DNA from: Sulfitobacter donghicola DSW-25 = KCTC 12864 = JCM 14565
GTDB taxonomy: Bacteria > Pseudomonadota > Alphaproteobacteria > Rhodobacterales > Rhodobacteraceae
Length of the DNA stretch: 64,000 bases
Reading direction: 5' to 3'
Assembly (NCBI RefSeq): GCF_000622405.1
Contig: NZ_JASF01000005.1
Location: 2,294,001-2,358,000 of the forward strand
Shown here piece after piece: positions 8,760 to 18,046 of the stretch (position 1 is the first letter of the stretch; each line of letters starts with the position of its first letter). The notes beneath the pieces were generated by a model that was given only the letters and a program-made list of their open reading frames with translations, ran no database searches and was not told where the DNA came from. A program made the translations under genes and the position numbers.

Positions 8760-9254
8760 TCAGGCGCCATAAAGGACACCTAGCGCAAGGTAGATCGCCA
8801 ATGTGGCTCCCAGCGCGAGACCCATTGGAAACTTTTTGCCCTGATCCCAGCTGGCCCAATTCGGGGCAAGCTGGCGCAGGGGCGTGAATTTGGCCGTGCG
8901 ATGCGCAACGAAGGCCGCGATTAATGTGGCTGCGAAAAGCAGCATCAAAAACCGAACATCGCCCAAGGCGATAAAGGGGGCGGCGGCGGCGATGAATTTG
9001 CTGTCTCCTGCGCCCATAACACCAGCGGCGTTCAGGACGATCCCGACAATCAAAACGATCACAAGGCTCAGCAATCGCCACATATACACATCAAAGGGCA
9101 GGGCGATTAACCCGATCACAAGGAACACCCCCACCAAGGCCAGATTGGCCTTGTTCGTAATCTTCATCCGCGAAATGTCTGTATAAATTACATAAAAACA
9201 GATCGGCAGAACGAATGGCAAAAACCAAAGGGCGGCGTAGCTGGAAATAGACAT
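8760..9254 (-). CDS. cpaA: Prepilin peptidase, TadV/CpaA family (A24)
   Basis: A 164-residue inner-membrane aspartic peptidase that cleaves the leader from Flp prepilins. The two catalytic aspartates of A24 peptidases are visible: Asp26 in YTDISRM and Asp83 in the GxGD motif MGAGDSKF. About five hydrophobic helices are predicted. It lacks the N-methylation domain of large PilD enzymes, as expected for the TadV group. In many Tad loci this gene is next to the pilin; here it is near the far end, 3 bases after the upstream TPR lipoprotein gene. Its substrates should be the two pilins at 19021-19549. Confidence 0.93.
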   Translation of the reverse strand: MSISSYAALWFLPFVLPICFYVIYTDISRMKITNKANLALVGVFLVIGLIALPFDVYMWRLLSLVIVLIVGIVLNAAGVMGAGDSKFIAAAAPFIALGDVRFLMLLFAATLIAAFVAHRTAKFTPLRQLAPNWASWDQGKKFPMGLALGATLAIYLALGVLYGA

Positions 9255-9257
9255 GGG

Positions 9258-10106
9258 TCAGGCTTCGAGAGCGGCGAGGGAACGTGCTGCGGCCTCAAAG
9301 TGCTGCGGGTGCGTGTCAATCGCCTCGCGCAGCAGGCCTTTGCCTGTTTCTACATCGCCCTGTTTGATCGCCGACAACGCCATCGTGTGCAAAAGCTGGG
9401 CGCGTTCGGTCTGATCCATCGGGACGACAGGCAGGTTATAGTTACGCTGGGCACCACGGGCCAGAACAAGGTTGTTCTTGGCGGTGAAGAGGGTCCCGTC
9501 TTGGGTGACGGCGCTGTTAAACAGGCGCTCGGCGTCTTTGTAGGCCCCGCGGGTCAGCTTGGAATAGCCCCAGTTGTTCAGAACAGGTGCTGGTTTTGTG
9601 GTTAGACCCACAGCGATTTCATAAAAGCTGTCTGCTTTCTTCCACTGTTGTTTGCTGTCGGCCACGATCGCCTCAAGGCGGTAGCGTTTAAAGGTCTCAT
9701 GTGTGGGCGGAATTGCTGTCAGCGTCTTTTCGGCACCTGCCCAGTTGCCTGAACGGATCATGGCATCTGCCAGCTCAACGCGGTCTTCATTTGTGGCGTC
9801 GGGCAGGGAGACGGTTTTTTGCCACGCGGCTGCGCCCTCATCATTGCGTTTGGCGCGGATCAGGGATTGTGACAGGCCACGGTGGAATTCTACATTGTTT
9901 GGCTGTTCCGAAATCACCCGTTTGAAATAGGTCACGGCCTCGTTCGGGTCGGCCACAGTCAGCATGACGTCATTCAGGTTTGCATCATCAATGACGTTCA
10001 CGTCCTGAAATGCACGCTCAACGGTTTCTTCTGCACTTTGCTCGGCACAAGCGGCCAGCATGCTGGCCCCTGCCAAAAGGGAAATCAAAACGGATTTATG
10101 GCGCAT
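9258..10106 (-). CDS. TPR-repeat lipoprotein of the Tad locus
   Basis: A 282-residue lipoprotein with lipobox LAAC at about residue 20 and tetratricopeptide-like helical repeats across about residues 55-270 (for example WAGAEKTLTAIPP and LFTAKNNLVLARG). It is the second TPR lipoprotein of the locus after TadD, placed between tadD and the prepilin peptidase. TadD-type lipoproteins are thought to help secretin assembly or localisation, so a scaffold role at the outer membrane is inferred. A longer spacer of 74 bases separates it from the tadD gene upstream. Confidence 0.8.
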   Translation of the reverse strand: MRHKSVLISLLAGASMLAACAEQSAEETVERAFQDVNVIDDANLNDVMLTVADPNEAVTYFKRVISEQPNNVEFHRGLSQSLIRAKRNDEGAAAWQKTVSLPDATNEDRVELADAMIRSGNWAGAEKTLTAIPPTHETFKRYRLEAIVADSKQQWKKADSFYEIAVGLTTKPAPVLNNWGYSKLTRGAYKDAERLFNSAVTQDGTLFTAKNNLVLARGAQRNYNLPVVPMDQTERAQLLHTMALSAIKQGDVETGKGLLREAIDTHPQHFEAAARSLAALEA

Positions 10107-10180
10107 CTTTGCGTCCTCTGCTGCTTCTGCCTCATCCGGTGCCCCTGCGCGGGATATTGGATGCTATGCCTATTTTTAGG

Positions 10181-10771
10181 TCACAGCCCCGAGCGGATCA
10201 CATAGTCAGCAGATCCACGGCGCACCAGTTTGTATTCTTCGTTATTACTCGAAGATGTACCAGAATACTCGGATTTTTCGAGCGCTAATCTAAGATTGTC
10301 CCGAATTGAGACACTTTCGCCATTATCCAGCGCGAAAGCCTTGCGAAATATCTGTGTTGCATCGGCATTTTTGCCACTTTCCATCAGGACAACACCCAGA
10401 TTATTCCAGATTTCAGGTTGGGTCGGGTCACGTTCAACGGCGCGGCGCAGCAGTTTTTCGGCCTGCCCAAGGCGGCCCAAGCCAAGGTTGGCCGTGCCTA
10501 GGCCTGATAAAATCTCGGCGTCTACGGTGCCACGGTCAATCGCTGCGCGGTTGAATGAACGGATCGCCAGTTCGTATTGTCCAGACGCAACCAGACGGTG
10601 ACCTGTTTCCAGATTGTCAGCCCCATCCGCACGCAGATCAACACCAGGGGCATCAACGGCTTCTGGTGTCTTTGGGCCAAACACAGATGCGCCAAAGCCG
10701 CCCGATGAACAGGCGGCCAAAGCAAGAGCAAAGATCAGGAGCGTAATGTTTCGCCCCAATCGTGATATCAT
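10181..10771 (-). CDS. tadD: TPR lipoprotein TadD
   Basis: A 196-residue lipoprotein with lipobox LAAC at about residue 21 and three TPR units (GHRLVASGQYELAIRSFNRA, ILSGLGTANLGLGRLGQAEK and PEIWNNLGVVLMESGKNAD). TadD is required for Tad pilus biogenesis and resembles the PilF/PilW pilotins that take secretins to the outer membrane. The ATG overlaps the last base of the tadC stop (TAATG), giving tight translational coupling. Order and size agree with the Tad loci of relatives. Confidence 0.9.
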   Translation of the reverse strand: MISRLGRNITLLIFALALAACSSGGFGASVFGPKTPEAVDAPGVDLRADGADNLETGHRLVASGQYELAIRSFNRAAIDRGTVDAEILSGLGTANLGLGRLGQAEKLLRRAVERDPTQPEIWNNLGVVLMESGKNADATQIFRKAFALDNGESVSIRDNLRLALEKSEYSGTSSSNNEEYKLVRRGSADYVIRSGL

Positions 10772-11754
10772 TAGTTGCCTCCGGGAGCGCCCATTTCACC
10801 CATCTTTGAGATGCCCATAACCGAAGGACCAACAAGAATGATCAGCAGCGGCGGCACCGTGAACATCATTGTGGCAAGTGTCATCTTGGTTGGCAACTTG
10901 TTTGCGGCTTCTTCGGCTTTCATGACGCGTTTGTCGCGCATTTCCGCCGCATAAACCCGAAGAGCATCCGCAATGGATGTACCAAAGGCGGCCGATTGGA
11001 CCAGAACGGTCACAAAAGAGGAAACATCCTGAACGCCACAACGTGTCCCCATATCATTCAGAACGTTGACCTTGTCCTTACCCGCTTTCATTTCTTGCGC
11101 GACCACTTCGAATTCATCGGCAAGGGCGGCATAAGACGCCTTGAGTTCGGCAGCAACGCGCACAATACATTGATCCAGCGATTGGCCAGCCTCAACACAA
11201 ACCAGCATCATATCGAGAGCATCTGGAAAGCCGCCTTCGATTTCCTCTTTTCGAGCCGCAATTCGGCGGGTGATCCAGTATTTTGGCAACCAATACCCAA
11301 TCGCACCTGGGCCGAGGGTCCACATGATGGTCTTTTGCGTGGTCATTTCGCCTTCGACGATAAAGTTGGTATAGATCACACCAAGGACGAGGCCCAAAAT
11401 CCCCAAGGACATTTGAGCAAAATAGAACATGCGGACAGCATCGCGCGATTGGTAACCAGCCTGACGCAGCTCCAGCTGTTTCTGGCTCATCTCTGCTTCG
11501 TCTGCAGGTTCCAGAAACGTTGCAAATTTCTCCAGCTGGGCGTTGCCCTCTTTCTGGCGCAGGGCCGCAGGGGCATCGCCCGAGCCGCGCGAGGAACTCG
11601 CCTGACGCTTAAGCTTGTCCAGCGGGTCTTCGGGTTGGTTCATCATCATCACAACAGTTGCAAGAACCGTGATGATCCCCAAAACGCCAAGAATGATGAT
11701 CAGGCCAAAGGGCCCCATGACATCGCTGATTGCTGTATTGATGGTGCTGAGCAT
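10771..11754 (-). CDS. tadC: Tad pilus inner-membrane platform protein TadC (GspF superfamily)
   Basis: A 327-residue inner-membrane protein with a helix at about residues 15-37, a second membrane pair near 128-165 and a C-terminal helix near 295-315. The T2SSF-domain signature is visible in GGFPDALDMMLVCVEAGQSL (about residues 175-194) and FGTSIADALRVYAAEMR. It pairs with TadB to form the platform that couples the CpaF motor to pilin extrusion. It lies 10 bases after tadB and is joined to tadD by a TAATG overlap. Length is normal. Confidence 0.93.
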   Translation of the reverse strand: MLSTINTAISDVMGPFGLIIILGVLGIITVLATVVMMMNQPEDPLDKLKRQASSSRGSGDAPAALRQKEGNAQLEKFATFLEPADEAEMSQKQLELRQAGYQSRDAVRMFYFAQMSLGILGLVLGVIYTNFIVEGEMTTQKTIMWTLGPGAIGYWLPKYWITRRIAARKEEIEGGFPDALDMMLVCVEAGQSLDQCIVRVAAELKASYAALADEFEVVAQEMKAGKDKVNVLNDMGTRCGVQDVSSFVTVLVQSAAFGTSIADALRVYAAEMRDKRVMKAEEAANKLPTKMTLATMMFTVPPLLIILVGPSVMGISKMGEMGAPGGN

Positions 11755-11764
11755 AGCAGCCCCC

Positions 11765-12727
11765 TTACACTTTGATGTTTGTGAGCACGCGCATCACAAG
11801 AAGGTTAACGCCCAAAAAGATACCGACAAAGAAACAGGCTGGGATGAAGTAAGGTGTTTCTTTGACTTCGTCATAGTAATTCGGGTCGGCAATGTTGATC
11901 ACGATCAGGGCCATGATCGGGAAACCGGACAGGAATTTGCCCGACCATTTCGCCTCGGCGGTGATCGCCTTTACACGGCGGAACAGGCGGAAACGGGCGC
12001 GGATCACTTTGGCCAGTCCGGCCAGAATTTCGGCAAGGTTACCACCAGATTGCTGCTGGATCGTCACCGCAACAGCAAGAAAGCGTAAATCCTGCATGTC
12101 TAGACGCTCAGCCATATCCTTTAACGCTTCGCCAACATCGCGGCCATAGGCCGCTTCATCCGCGATAACCCCGAATTCCGAGGCAAGCGGATCCTGAATT
12201 TCCTTTGAAACGATAGAAATCGCATTGCTAAACGGGTGACCAACACGCAGCGAGCGCACCATAAGCTCCACAGCGTCTGGCAGTTGTTCTTCGATGATCG
12301 CCATCCGTTTGCCGGCTTTCATGGAGACCCACATAAAGACAGCCCCGATGCCCATGCCCACTGACATCGCGGCGCGCACGGGCACTTCGGTCGCGGTGCC
12401 AACGGTCAGGCCCAAAAACACGATGCCCGACAATGCGGCCATGATCAGCACAAGCTGCTGTGGCGTAAAGGCAATCGCGGCTTTTTGCGCTTTTTCCGCA
12501 AGCAGCGAGTAAAGCGGGATGGTTTTGGCCTTCATGTGCTGCTGCATTTCCTTGCGCAGCTTGTCCAAAACCTCTTCGCGGCGTTGACCTTTTTCCAGCA
12601 TCTCAAGGCGGCGGTTTACGCGGCTGTTGAGCGAGATGGATTTACCAAACGCAACCAGATACACGCCCTCGACCAAAACGAGGACGCCGACAAAGATCAG
12701 CCCGTAGATGATTGGTTCTGCACTCAT
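11765..12727 (-). CDS. tadB: Tad pilus inner-membrane platform protein TadB (GspF superfamily)
   Basis: A 320-residue membrane protein with an N-terminal helix, a central membrane pair near residues 90-130 and a C-terminal pair near 270-310. The T2SSF region includes LPDAVELMVRSLRVGHPF and GRDVGEALKDMAERLDMQDL, typical of TadB. Together with TadC it forms the assembly platform. It lies 11 bases after cpaF and 10 bases before tadC, so the three are clearly one operon. Confidence 0.93.
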   Translation of the reverse strand: MSAEPIIYGLIFVGVLVLVEGVYLVAFGKSISLNSRVNRRLEMLEKGQRREEVLDKLRKEMQQHMKAKTIPLYSLLAEKAQKAAIAFTPQQLVLIMAALSGIVFLGLTVGTATEVPVRAAMSVGMGIGAVFMWVSMKAGKRMAIIEEQLPDAVELMVRSLRVGHPFSNAISIVSKEIQDPLASEFGVIADEAAYGRDVGEALKDMAERLDMQDLRFLAVAVTIQQQSGGNLAEILAGLAKVIRARFRLFRRVKAITAEAKWSGKFLSGFPIMALIVINIADPNYYDEVKETPYFIPACFFVGIFLGVNLLVMRVLTNIKV

Positions 12728-12738
12728 GGCTCTTGTCC

Positions 12739-14160
12739 TTATTGCGCGGCGATGGGTTCGTAGATGGCGGCAGGCAGGTCATAGCCCCACATGCGGAAGC
12801 GTTCAGCATAGTGGCTGCGCACGCCCGTTGCGGTGAAGTGACCGATGATTTTGTTATCCGGGGTTAGGCCCACACGCTGGTAGCGGAAGATTTCCTGCAT
12901 CGAGATAACATCACCTTCCATGCCGGTGATCTCGGTGATGGAGGTCATGCGGCGGCTACCGTCCTGAAGACGCGAGGCCTGTACAATCAGGTTCACAGCC
13001 GATGAAATCTGGCTACGAACGGCCTTAAGTGGCATTTCGATACCCGCCATCGCGATCATGTTTTCCAAACGCGACACACCATCACGCGCCGAGTTGGCGT
13101 GGATTGTGGTCATGGAACCATCGTGGCCTGTGTTCATGGCCTGAAGCATGTCGATAACTTCTTCGCCGCGTGTCTCACCCACGATGATGCGGTCAGGGCG
13201 CATACGCAGGGCGTTTTTCAGACAGTCGCGGGGGGAAACCTCGCCTTTGCCTTCCACGTTTGGCGGGCGTGATTCCATCCGGCCCACGTGGGTCTGTTGC
13301 AGCTGAAGTTCGGCCGTGTCTTCGATTGTTAGGATGCGTTCGGCGTTATCAATAAAGGAGGACAGCGCGTTAAGCGTGGTCGTTTTACCCGAACCCGTAC
13401 CACCCGATACGATAACGTTTAGGCGGGTGGCAACGGCGGCTTGTAGATATGCAGCCATTTCTTCGGTGAAGGCCCCGAATTGCACCAGATCGTCGATGCC
13501 GAGTTTGTCCTTTTTGAACTTACGAATGGAAACAAGGCTACCGTCCACCGCAACAGGGGGAACCATGGCGTTGAAACGCGACCCGTCTTTCAGGCGCGCA
13601 TCCACGTAAGGGTTGCTTTCATCCACACGACGACCCACAGCCGAAACGATCTTGTCGATGATGCGCAGCAGGTGGCGTTCGTCTTTGAACGTGATGTCGG
13701 TGAGTTCGAGCTTGCCCGAGCGTTCAACGAAAATCTGCTGCGGGCCGTTTACGAGAATATCGTTGACGGTTTCATCTTGCAGCAAGGTTTCCAGCGGGCC
13801 AAGGCCCGTGACTTCGTCATATAGCTCCGAGTTCAGGGTCATGCGGTCTTCGCGGCCCAGAACAATGGATTTTTCCGCCAGATGCTCAGAGGAGATCGCA
13901 TTGATTTCCTGACGCAGGTCCGCTTCGGTTGCGTGCTCTAGCGCGGCCAGGTTCAGATTGTCGAGAAGAACACGGTGCAGGTCCAGCTTGATATCGCCCA
14001 TGCGCTGCTTGCGCTTGAGTTCCTTATCAATCGGAGCCACAGCAGCAGGCGCAGCAGCGCGGCGCATTTTGGCGGCGGCTTCTGGTTTTGCTGATGCTAC
14101 AGGAGCTTCTACAACCTTTGGCTCTGGGGCTGCTTCTGTTTTTTTATACTTTGAGAACAT
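12739..14160 (-). CDS. cpaF: Tad pilus assembly ATPase CpaF/TadA
   Basis: A 473-residue secretion ATPase of the GspE/VirB11 superfamily that powers Flp pilus assembly (and possibly retraction). Walker A is [10 protein letters not shown] at about residues 255-264, Walker B lies within [15 protein letters not shown], and the His-box segment [13 protein letters not shown] follows. The first 75 residues, rich in Ala, Lys and Pro, look disordered, as in other CpaF proteins. It follows cpaE after 26 bases. Motifs and length are intact. Confidence 0.96.
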   Translation of the reverse strand: MFSKYKKTEAAPEPKVVEAPVASAKPEAAAKMRRAAAPAAVAPIDKELKRKQRMGDIKLDLHRVLLDNLNLAALEHATEADLRQEINAISSEHLAEKSIVLGREDRMTLNSELYDEVTGLGPLETLLQDETVNDILVNGPQQIFVERSGKLELTDITFKDERHLLRIIDKIVSAVGRRVDESNPYVDARLKDGSRFNAMVPPVAVDGSLVSIRKFKKDKLGIDDLVQFGAFTEEMAAYLQAAVATRLNVIVSGGTGSGKTTTLNALSSFIDNAERILTIEDTAELQLQQTHVGRMESRPPNVEGKGEVSPRDCLKNALRMRPDRIIVGETRGEEVIDMLQAMNTGHDGSMTTIHANSARDGVSRLENMIAMAGIEMPLKAVRSQISSAVNLIVQASRLQDGSRRMTSITEITGMEGDVISMQEIFRYQRVGLTPDNKIIGHFTATGVRSHYAERFRMWGYDLPAAIYEPIAAQ

Positions 14161-14186
14161 TGCGTTGTGCTTTCTCTGCTCGGGGC

Positions 14187-15419
14187 TTAGGCGGCTTCGG
14201 CGCTATCGTCGCGCAGGTTGTGAATAGAGGCGGCCAGTTTGGCGATCTCTTTGCGGAGCGGGCTTTTGGGGGCCGAAGATGCCAGCGGAAGACCGTGGTC
14301 ATTTGCTTGGGTGATCGGCTTGCCCCCATCGGGCAGCTGCAAATCAATGCTAATGTCCAGACTTTCGGCCATACGTTTCACGCGGCTCTTGCCGTTGATG
14401 TCGGTAAATTTTGGCGCGCGGTTCATCACATAACGCAGCTTTTCAATCGGCAGCTCTTCGGATTGAAGGGCGCGTTTGAAGCGCAATGTGTTCTGCGCCG
14501 AACGCATGTCCAGCTCTAGCGTAGCGAAATAGATATGCGCCGAGGTCAAAACAGTTTCGGACCATTGAACCAAGGTCGAGGGCATATCGACAATAACATA
14601 GTCAAACTGGTTGCGGGCGATATCCAGAACGCGATCAATGTCTTCGGATGTCAGCAGATCCAACGGCAACATGTCAGATGGGGCCGTCAGCACATGAAGC
14701 TTGTCTTCAAAAGTCAACAAAGCCTGTCCAAAGATCTCTTCATCCATGCTTTCGGTATCTGACAGCATTTCATAAACAACCTCACGACGCGGCAGGTCGA
14801 GGAAGGTTGAAACGGACCCATATTGTAAATCAAAGTCCAACAGGCAAACCGATGGGTTGTCTGTCTTGTCGGAATTGGCCAGCTCCCATGCAAGGTTCAC
14901 AGCCATTGTCGTGGCACCGGTGCCACCAGCAAGACCATGAACAACAATCAATGCGCCATCTTTCTGTGCACCAGAGGTCAACATGCTGGTGGATGCGGCG
15001 ACTGGCTCTGGGTCTGGCGTGCGGATACGTTCGATGGCCTGCGCCAGCTCCCCTTCGGGAAGCGGGTAGGGGACAAACTCGTCTGCACCTTGACGCAGCA
15101 ATGAATGCAGCGAGGCTGGCGTCACGTCTTCGGCAATGAGGATCACCTTCAAGCCACGGTTTTTGGCCTGAACGATAATCTCGGTCAGCAAAGGCATGTC
15201 TTCTTCGTCGGCGTCATCCATCGCAAGGGCAATGAACTCCATGTTCTCGGCCTCGGGCTGGCCAAAGAACGCAAGAGCCTCGGAAAATCCAAGATCTCCC
15301 CAGCTTTCTCCCAATGTGCTCTCCATGTCCTCGATCAAGAGATCAAAGTTCTGCACGTCGCGGCTGACGGTGCATGCAAGGATAACATCCTGTTCTGGTT
15401 GCGGCATTACGCTGCTCAT
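14187..15419 (-). CDS. cpaE: Pilus assembly protein CpaE/TadZ (receiver-like plus MinD/ParA-type ATPase)
   Basis: A 410-residue protein with an N-terminal atypical receiver-like domain (about residues 10-125; DDADEEDMPLL and GLKVILIAEDV) and a C-terminal MinD/ParA-like domain (about 140-390) with a deviant Walker A, HGLAGGTGATTMAVNLA. CpaE/TadZ proteins place the Tad apparatus at the pole. The usual signature Lys of the Walker motif (KGGxGKT) is replaced, which is common in this family. ATG at 15419 is chosen because AAGGA lies about 9 bases upstream; an ATG at 15428 is an alternative. It has its own upstream region, since a terminator separates it from the OmpA-like gene. Confidence 0.92.
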   Translation of the reverse strand: MSSVMPQPEQDVILACTVSRDVQNFDLLIEDMESTLGESWGDLGFSEALAFFGQPEAENMEFIALAMDDADEEDMPLLTEIIVQAKNRGLKVILIAEDVTPASLHSLLRQGADEFVPYPLPEGELAQAIERIRTPDPEPVAASTSMLTSGAQKDGALIVVHGLAGGTGATTMAVNLAWELANSDKTDNPSVCLLDFDLQYGSVSTFLDLPRREVVYEMLSDTESMDEEIFGQALLTFEDKLHVLTAPSDMLPLDLLTSEDIDRVLDIARNQFDYVIVDMPSTLVQWSETVLTSAHIYFATLELDMRSAQNTLRFKRALQSEELPIEKLRYVMNRAPKFTDINGKSRVKRMAESLDISIDLQLPDGGKPITQANDHGLPLASSAPKSPLRKEIAKLAASIHNLRDDSAEAA

Positions 15420-15660
15420 TGCCTTCATTCCTTCAATCAAAGGGCGGTCTGGCTTCGTGTTACGTATCAAAGTGATCCGCAATCAGGGCCATGGCGCCCC
15501 CCTCCGGTCTTTTTCCCGGACGGAGTTTTCTCGTTGAGGAATAAATCGCAGGCAACTGGGGCGAGATTGGGGCCTAAAAGCTGCGATTGTAGGGTTTATT
15601 GAAACGATCATGGTGATCAAAGGCGGATTAGCCCGTCGAAAAAGAGGCCATAATCCATAA
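15420..15660. other. Promoter-bearing gap upstream of cpaE
   Basis: No gene is supported here. The gap lies between the terminator after the OmpA-like gene and the cpaE start, so it should contain the cpaE promoter. A perfect inverted repeat GATCA-tgg-TGATC lies at 15606-15618 and could be an operator. Open frames across this region have no recognisable content. Confidence 0.45.
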
Positions 15661-15688
15661 AAAAAGCCGCCTGAATTAGGCGGCTTTT
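15661..15688 (-). terminator. Intrinsic terminator after the OmpA-like gene
   Basis: AAAAGCCGCC pairs with GGCGGCTTTT around the loop TGAATTA. On the minus strand the stem is followed by TTTTTT, and on the plus strand it is followed by another T-rich tract, so it can act in both directions. It lies just downstream of the OmpA-like gene stop and divides the Tad locus into two transcripts. Confidence 0.85.
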
Positions 15689-15705
15689 GTTTGTTTTTCA
15701 GTGCT

Positions 15706-16389
15706 TTACTCGGATGCGAGGCTGGCTGTTGCCGCTGAAGACAGCTGCGAGGGCGCAACCGCACTGGCGATATAATCGCGATAAATGATTTGGGCGTATT
15801 TGCCATCCATGACGGTTGGATGACGTTTCACAAAGCCGCTCACTTCGGTGACGGTCCGGCGATTCCGACGCTCGCGCCCTTGGGTCACGACCAGTGGTTG
15901 GGTTTCTCCAAAGGAAACAACGGCTTCCAGACGGCTGCGGCTGATCCCTTGAGTCGCCAGATAGGCCACAACAGCATTCGCACGGCGCTGGCCCAAGCTC
16001 TTGTTTGAGCGGTTGGACCCAACAGCATCTGTGTGCCCGTAAACGCGGAAGCGGATTTCGGGGAACTGTTTGATCCAGCCTGCTTGGCGACGCAGGATTG
16101 CACGCGCTTGCCCATCCAACTGGGATGAGTTGAACGCAAAGTTTACAGTGCTATCGACTTCGTTCGAAAAACGTTGAGCCAAATCAAAGGTATACTGGCG
16201 TTCGCCAGTCATAACCAATCGGTTGTTCAGGGTCGCATTCCCAAAATCGCCAGTATCAACAAGCGATCCTGCTTCGCTATAAAATTGCGTGTAAACTGGA
16301 TCATTAGAAGTGGTTGTGCATGCGCCCAAACCCACCGCCGCTGACAGTATGCTGCCCGTAATGATTTTCCGATAGGTCATGCTTTGCAT
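15706..16389 (-). CDS. OmpA-family peptidoglycan-binding lipoprotein of the Tad locus
   Basis: A 227-residue protein starting MQSMTYRK, with a signal peptide ending at lipobox LGAC. The OmpA C-like domain covers about residues 85-185: STVNFAFNSSQLDGQAR, then FRVYGHTDAVGSNRSNKSLG and RRANAVVAYL, holding the Asp and Arg that bind peptidoglycan in this family. It probably anchors the RcpA secretin to the cell wall, in the slot other Tad loci fill with rcpB. The ATG at 16389, 5 bases after the rcpA stop, or the ATG at 16380 could be the start; ribosome binding sites are weak for both. A terminator follows. Confidence 0.88.
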   Translation of the reverse strand: MQSMTYRKIITGSILSAAVGLGACTTTSNDPVYTQFYSEAGSLVDTGDFGNATLNNRLVMTGERQYTFDLAQRFSNEVDSTVNFAFNSSQLDGQARAILRRQAGWIKQFPEIRFRVYGHTDAVGSNRSNKSLGQRRANAVVAYLATQGISRSRLEAVVSFGETQPLVVTQGRERRNRRTVTEVSGFVKRHPTVMDGKYAQIIYRDYIASAVAPSQLSSAATASLASE

Positions 16390-16393
16390 TGTC

Positions 16394-17830
16394 TCAATCC
16401 AGTACATAGCCATATGACCCGGTAAAGTCCTGCTTGGCAACCTCGCCAGCAGCCCCTTTTTTCGGGGTGCGTGTGCCTGCAGCAGTGCGACCGTGTAGGA
16501 ACAGGTCTTTTTCTGTCGGAGGCTTGATGCGATCGGTTGGCAGAGCCAGAGCTTCGCCACGGGTAGGGGTGACAAGGTGCGAGCTGATGATGATGACCAG
16601 CTCGGTTTGGCTGCGCTGATAGCTGGCCGACCGGAAGAGGGCGCCCAGAACAGGCACATCGCCAATCCATGGCAGCTGCGCCGAGCTATCGGTAAAGTCA
16701 TCTTGCAAAAGGCCAGCAATGGCAAAGCTTTCGCCGTCACGCATTTCAACGGTTGTCGATGTTTCACGGCGCGAGAAGGCCGCGATGTCAAAACCGTCTA
16801 AGGTGATCCCGTTTGTGGTATCAATCGCCGATACGGCTGCATTCAGCTCGAGGTTGATCAGATCTTTGTCTACAACACGCGGAATAAAGGATAATTCAAC
16901 ACCAAAGGGTTTGAATTCAACCGTCGTTGTTTCGTTGGTCTGGGCAACGGGGACAGGATATTCACCACCCGCCAAAAACTTGGCTTCCTGACCGGAAAGC
17001 GCAACAAGGTTTGGCTCGGCAAGAAAGCGAACCACGCCTTTTTGTTCCAAGGCTTCCAGCAGAATGCCGACCTGCGTCGATCCTGCATTAAATCCGAATA
17101 GGACAGCACCGGTGTTGGTGTTGGTTTCTGGTAAAGACCCTGCAAGGGCAGAGGTGCTGCCGCTTCTTGATGTCAAAGAGCCGGTTCCCGCAGACACACC
17201 AAGGTCGCTGCCAATACCACCGCCCAAAGACAGCGATGAACTCAGAGATTTTGACACAGAACGCTGCATTTCAGCAAAACGCACTTTCAACATGACCTGT
17301 TGAATGCCGCCAACGCTCATCAGGTTGGAAACCCGTTCGGGGGCGTAACGTTCGGCCAATTCCAGCGCCCGTTGGAGGCGCTGAGTGGAAGATACGATGC
17401 CTGAAAGAACGATACCGTCATTGGCCGAGCGTACTTCGATACGCTCGCCTGGTAGAATCTGGCGCAGGCGTTCTTTGAATTCGGAAAGGTCAGGGGTTAC
17501 CTGCACCTCAACGTTGGTGATCAAACGGCCAGAAGCATCAAACAGGGTCAAGGTCGTTGTCCCTGGTGATTTACCCAGCACGTAAATTGTGCGGTCCGAA
17601 AGGGATGAAAGATCAGCAATGCCAGGGTTGGCGATGCTCAGCTCTGCGAATGGGGTATCGCTTTCGACAACAATCGCCCGATTAAGCGGAACTTGCAGCC
17701 TTGAGCTGGTCCCGCTTTTTACCACGCGCAGGTTATCAGCACTGACAGCCGTAGGGGCGGTCATTGCAACTGCGGATACACTTAGCGTTAGCCCCAGTAG
17801 GGCTGCCTTTAGAAATCTATCGATTTTCAT
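16394..17830 (-). CDS. rcpA: Tad pilus outer-membrane secretin RcpA/CpaC
   Basis: A 478-residue secretin with a signal peptide (MKIDRFLKAALLGLTLS... to about AVSA). An N-terminal pilus-associated domain (RAIVVESDTPFAELSIANP) and a BON-like segment (residues about 105-175) precede the secretin domain (about 260-440), with VRFLAEPNLVALSGQEAKFL and the closing SAQLPWIGDVPVLGALFR signature. It forms the outer-membrane channel for the Flp pilus. ATG at 17830 is chosen for the signal peptide and an AGG-rich ribosome binding site. The gap to the upstream cpaB gene (216 bases) suggests an internal promoter. Confidence 0.95.
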   Translation of the reverse strand: MKIDRFLKAALLGLTLSVSAVAMTAPTAVSADNLRVVKSGTSSRLQVPLNRAIVVESDTPFAELSIANPGIADLSSLSDRTIYVLGKSPGTTTLTLFDASGRLITNVEVQVTPDLSEFKERLRQILPGERIEVRSANDGIVLSGIVSSTQRLQRALELAERYAPERVSNLMSVGGIQQVMLKVRFAEMQRSVSKSLSSSLSLGGGIGSDLGVSAGTGSLTSRSGSTSALAGSLPETNTNTGAVLFGFNAGSTQVGILLEALEQKGVVRFLAEPNLVALSGQEAKFLAGGEYPVPVAQTNETTTVEFKPFGVELSFIPRVVDKDLINLELNAAVSAIDTTNGITLDGFDIAAFSRRETSTTVEMRDGESFAIAGLLQDDFTDSSAQLPWIGDVPVLGALFRSASYQRSQTELVIIISSHLVTPTRGEALALPTDRIKPPTEKDLFLHGRTAAGTRTPKKGAAGEVAKQDFTGSYGYVLD

Positions 17831-17977
17831 GTGACCTGCCTTTTTGATCACGCCTCAAAATAGGGTCTTTTTGCCCGTCGTTTGGTTAACCTTGCTTCAG
17901 TTTGAATTTTTTTGCAAGAATCAATGCGTTCAGGGGAAATCTTTCTGTGGATAAATGGCAACATACCCACAACGCGA

Positions 17978-18005
17978 AACGCCGCCCCGAGCAGAGGGCG
18001 GCGTT
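17978..18005. terminator. Long GC-rich hairpin between cpaB and rcpA
   Basis: AACGCCGCCC (17978-17987) pairs perfectly with GGGCGGCGTT (17996-18005). Downstream on the plus strand is a TTTTTT run, but the flanking genes lie on the minus strand, where only a short GTTT follows. It may therefore limit read-through from cpaB into rcpA or stop antisense transcription. Confidence 0.6.
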
Positions 18006-18046
18006 TTTTGGCGCATGAACCTAGGGGCAATTCCCCCTAAGTTTCA

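Noticed and set aside
16390..16791. Long N-terminal extension of the OmpA-like lipoprotein frame
   Set aside because: It overlaps rcpA coding sequence on the same strand in another frame; the signal peptide with lipobox begins only at about 16389.
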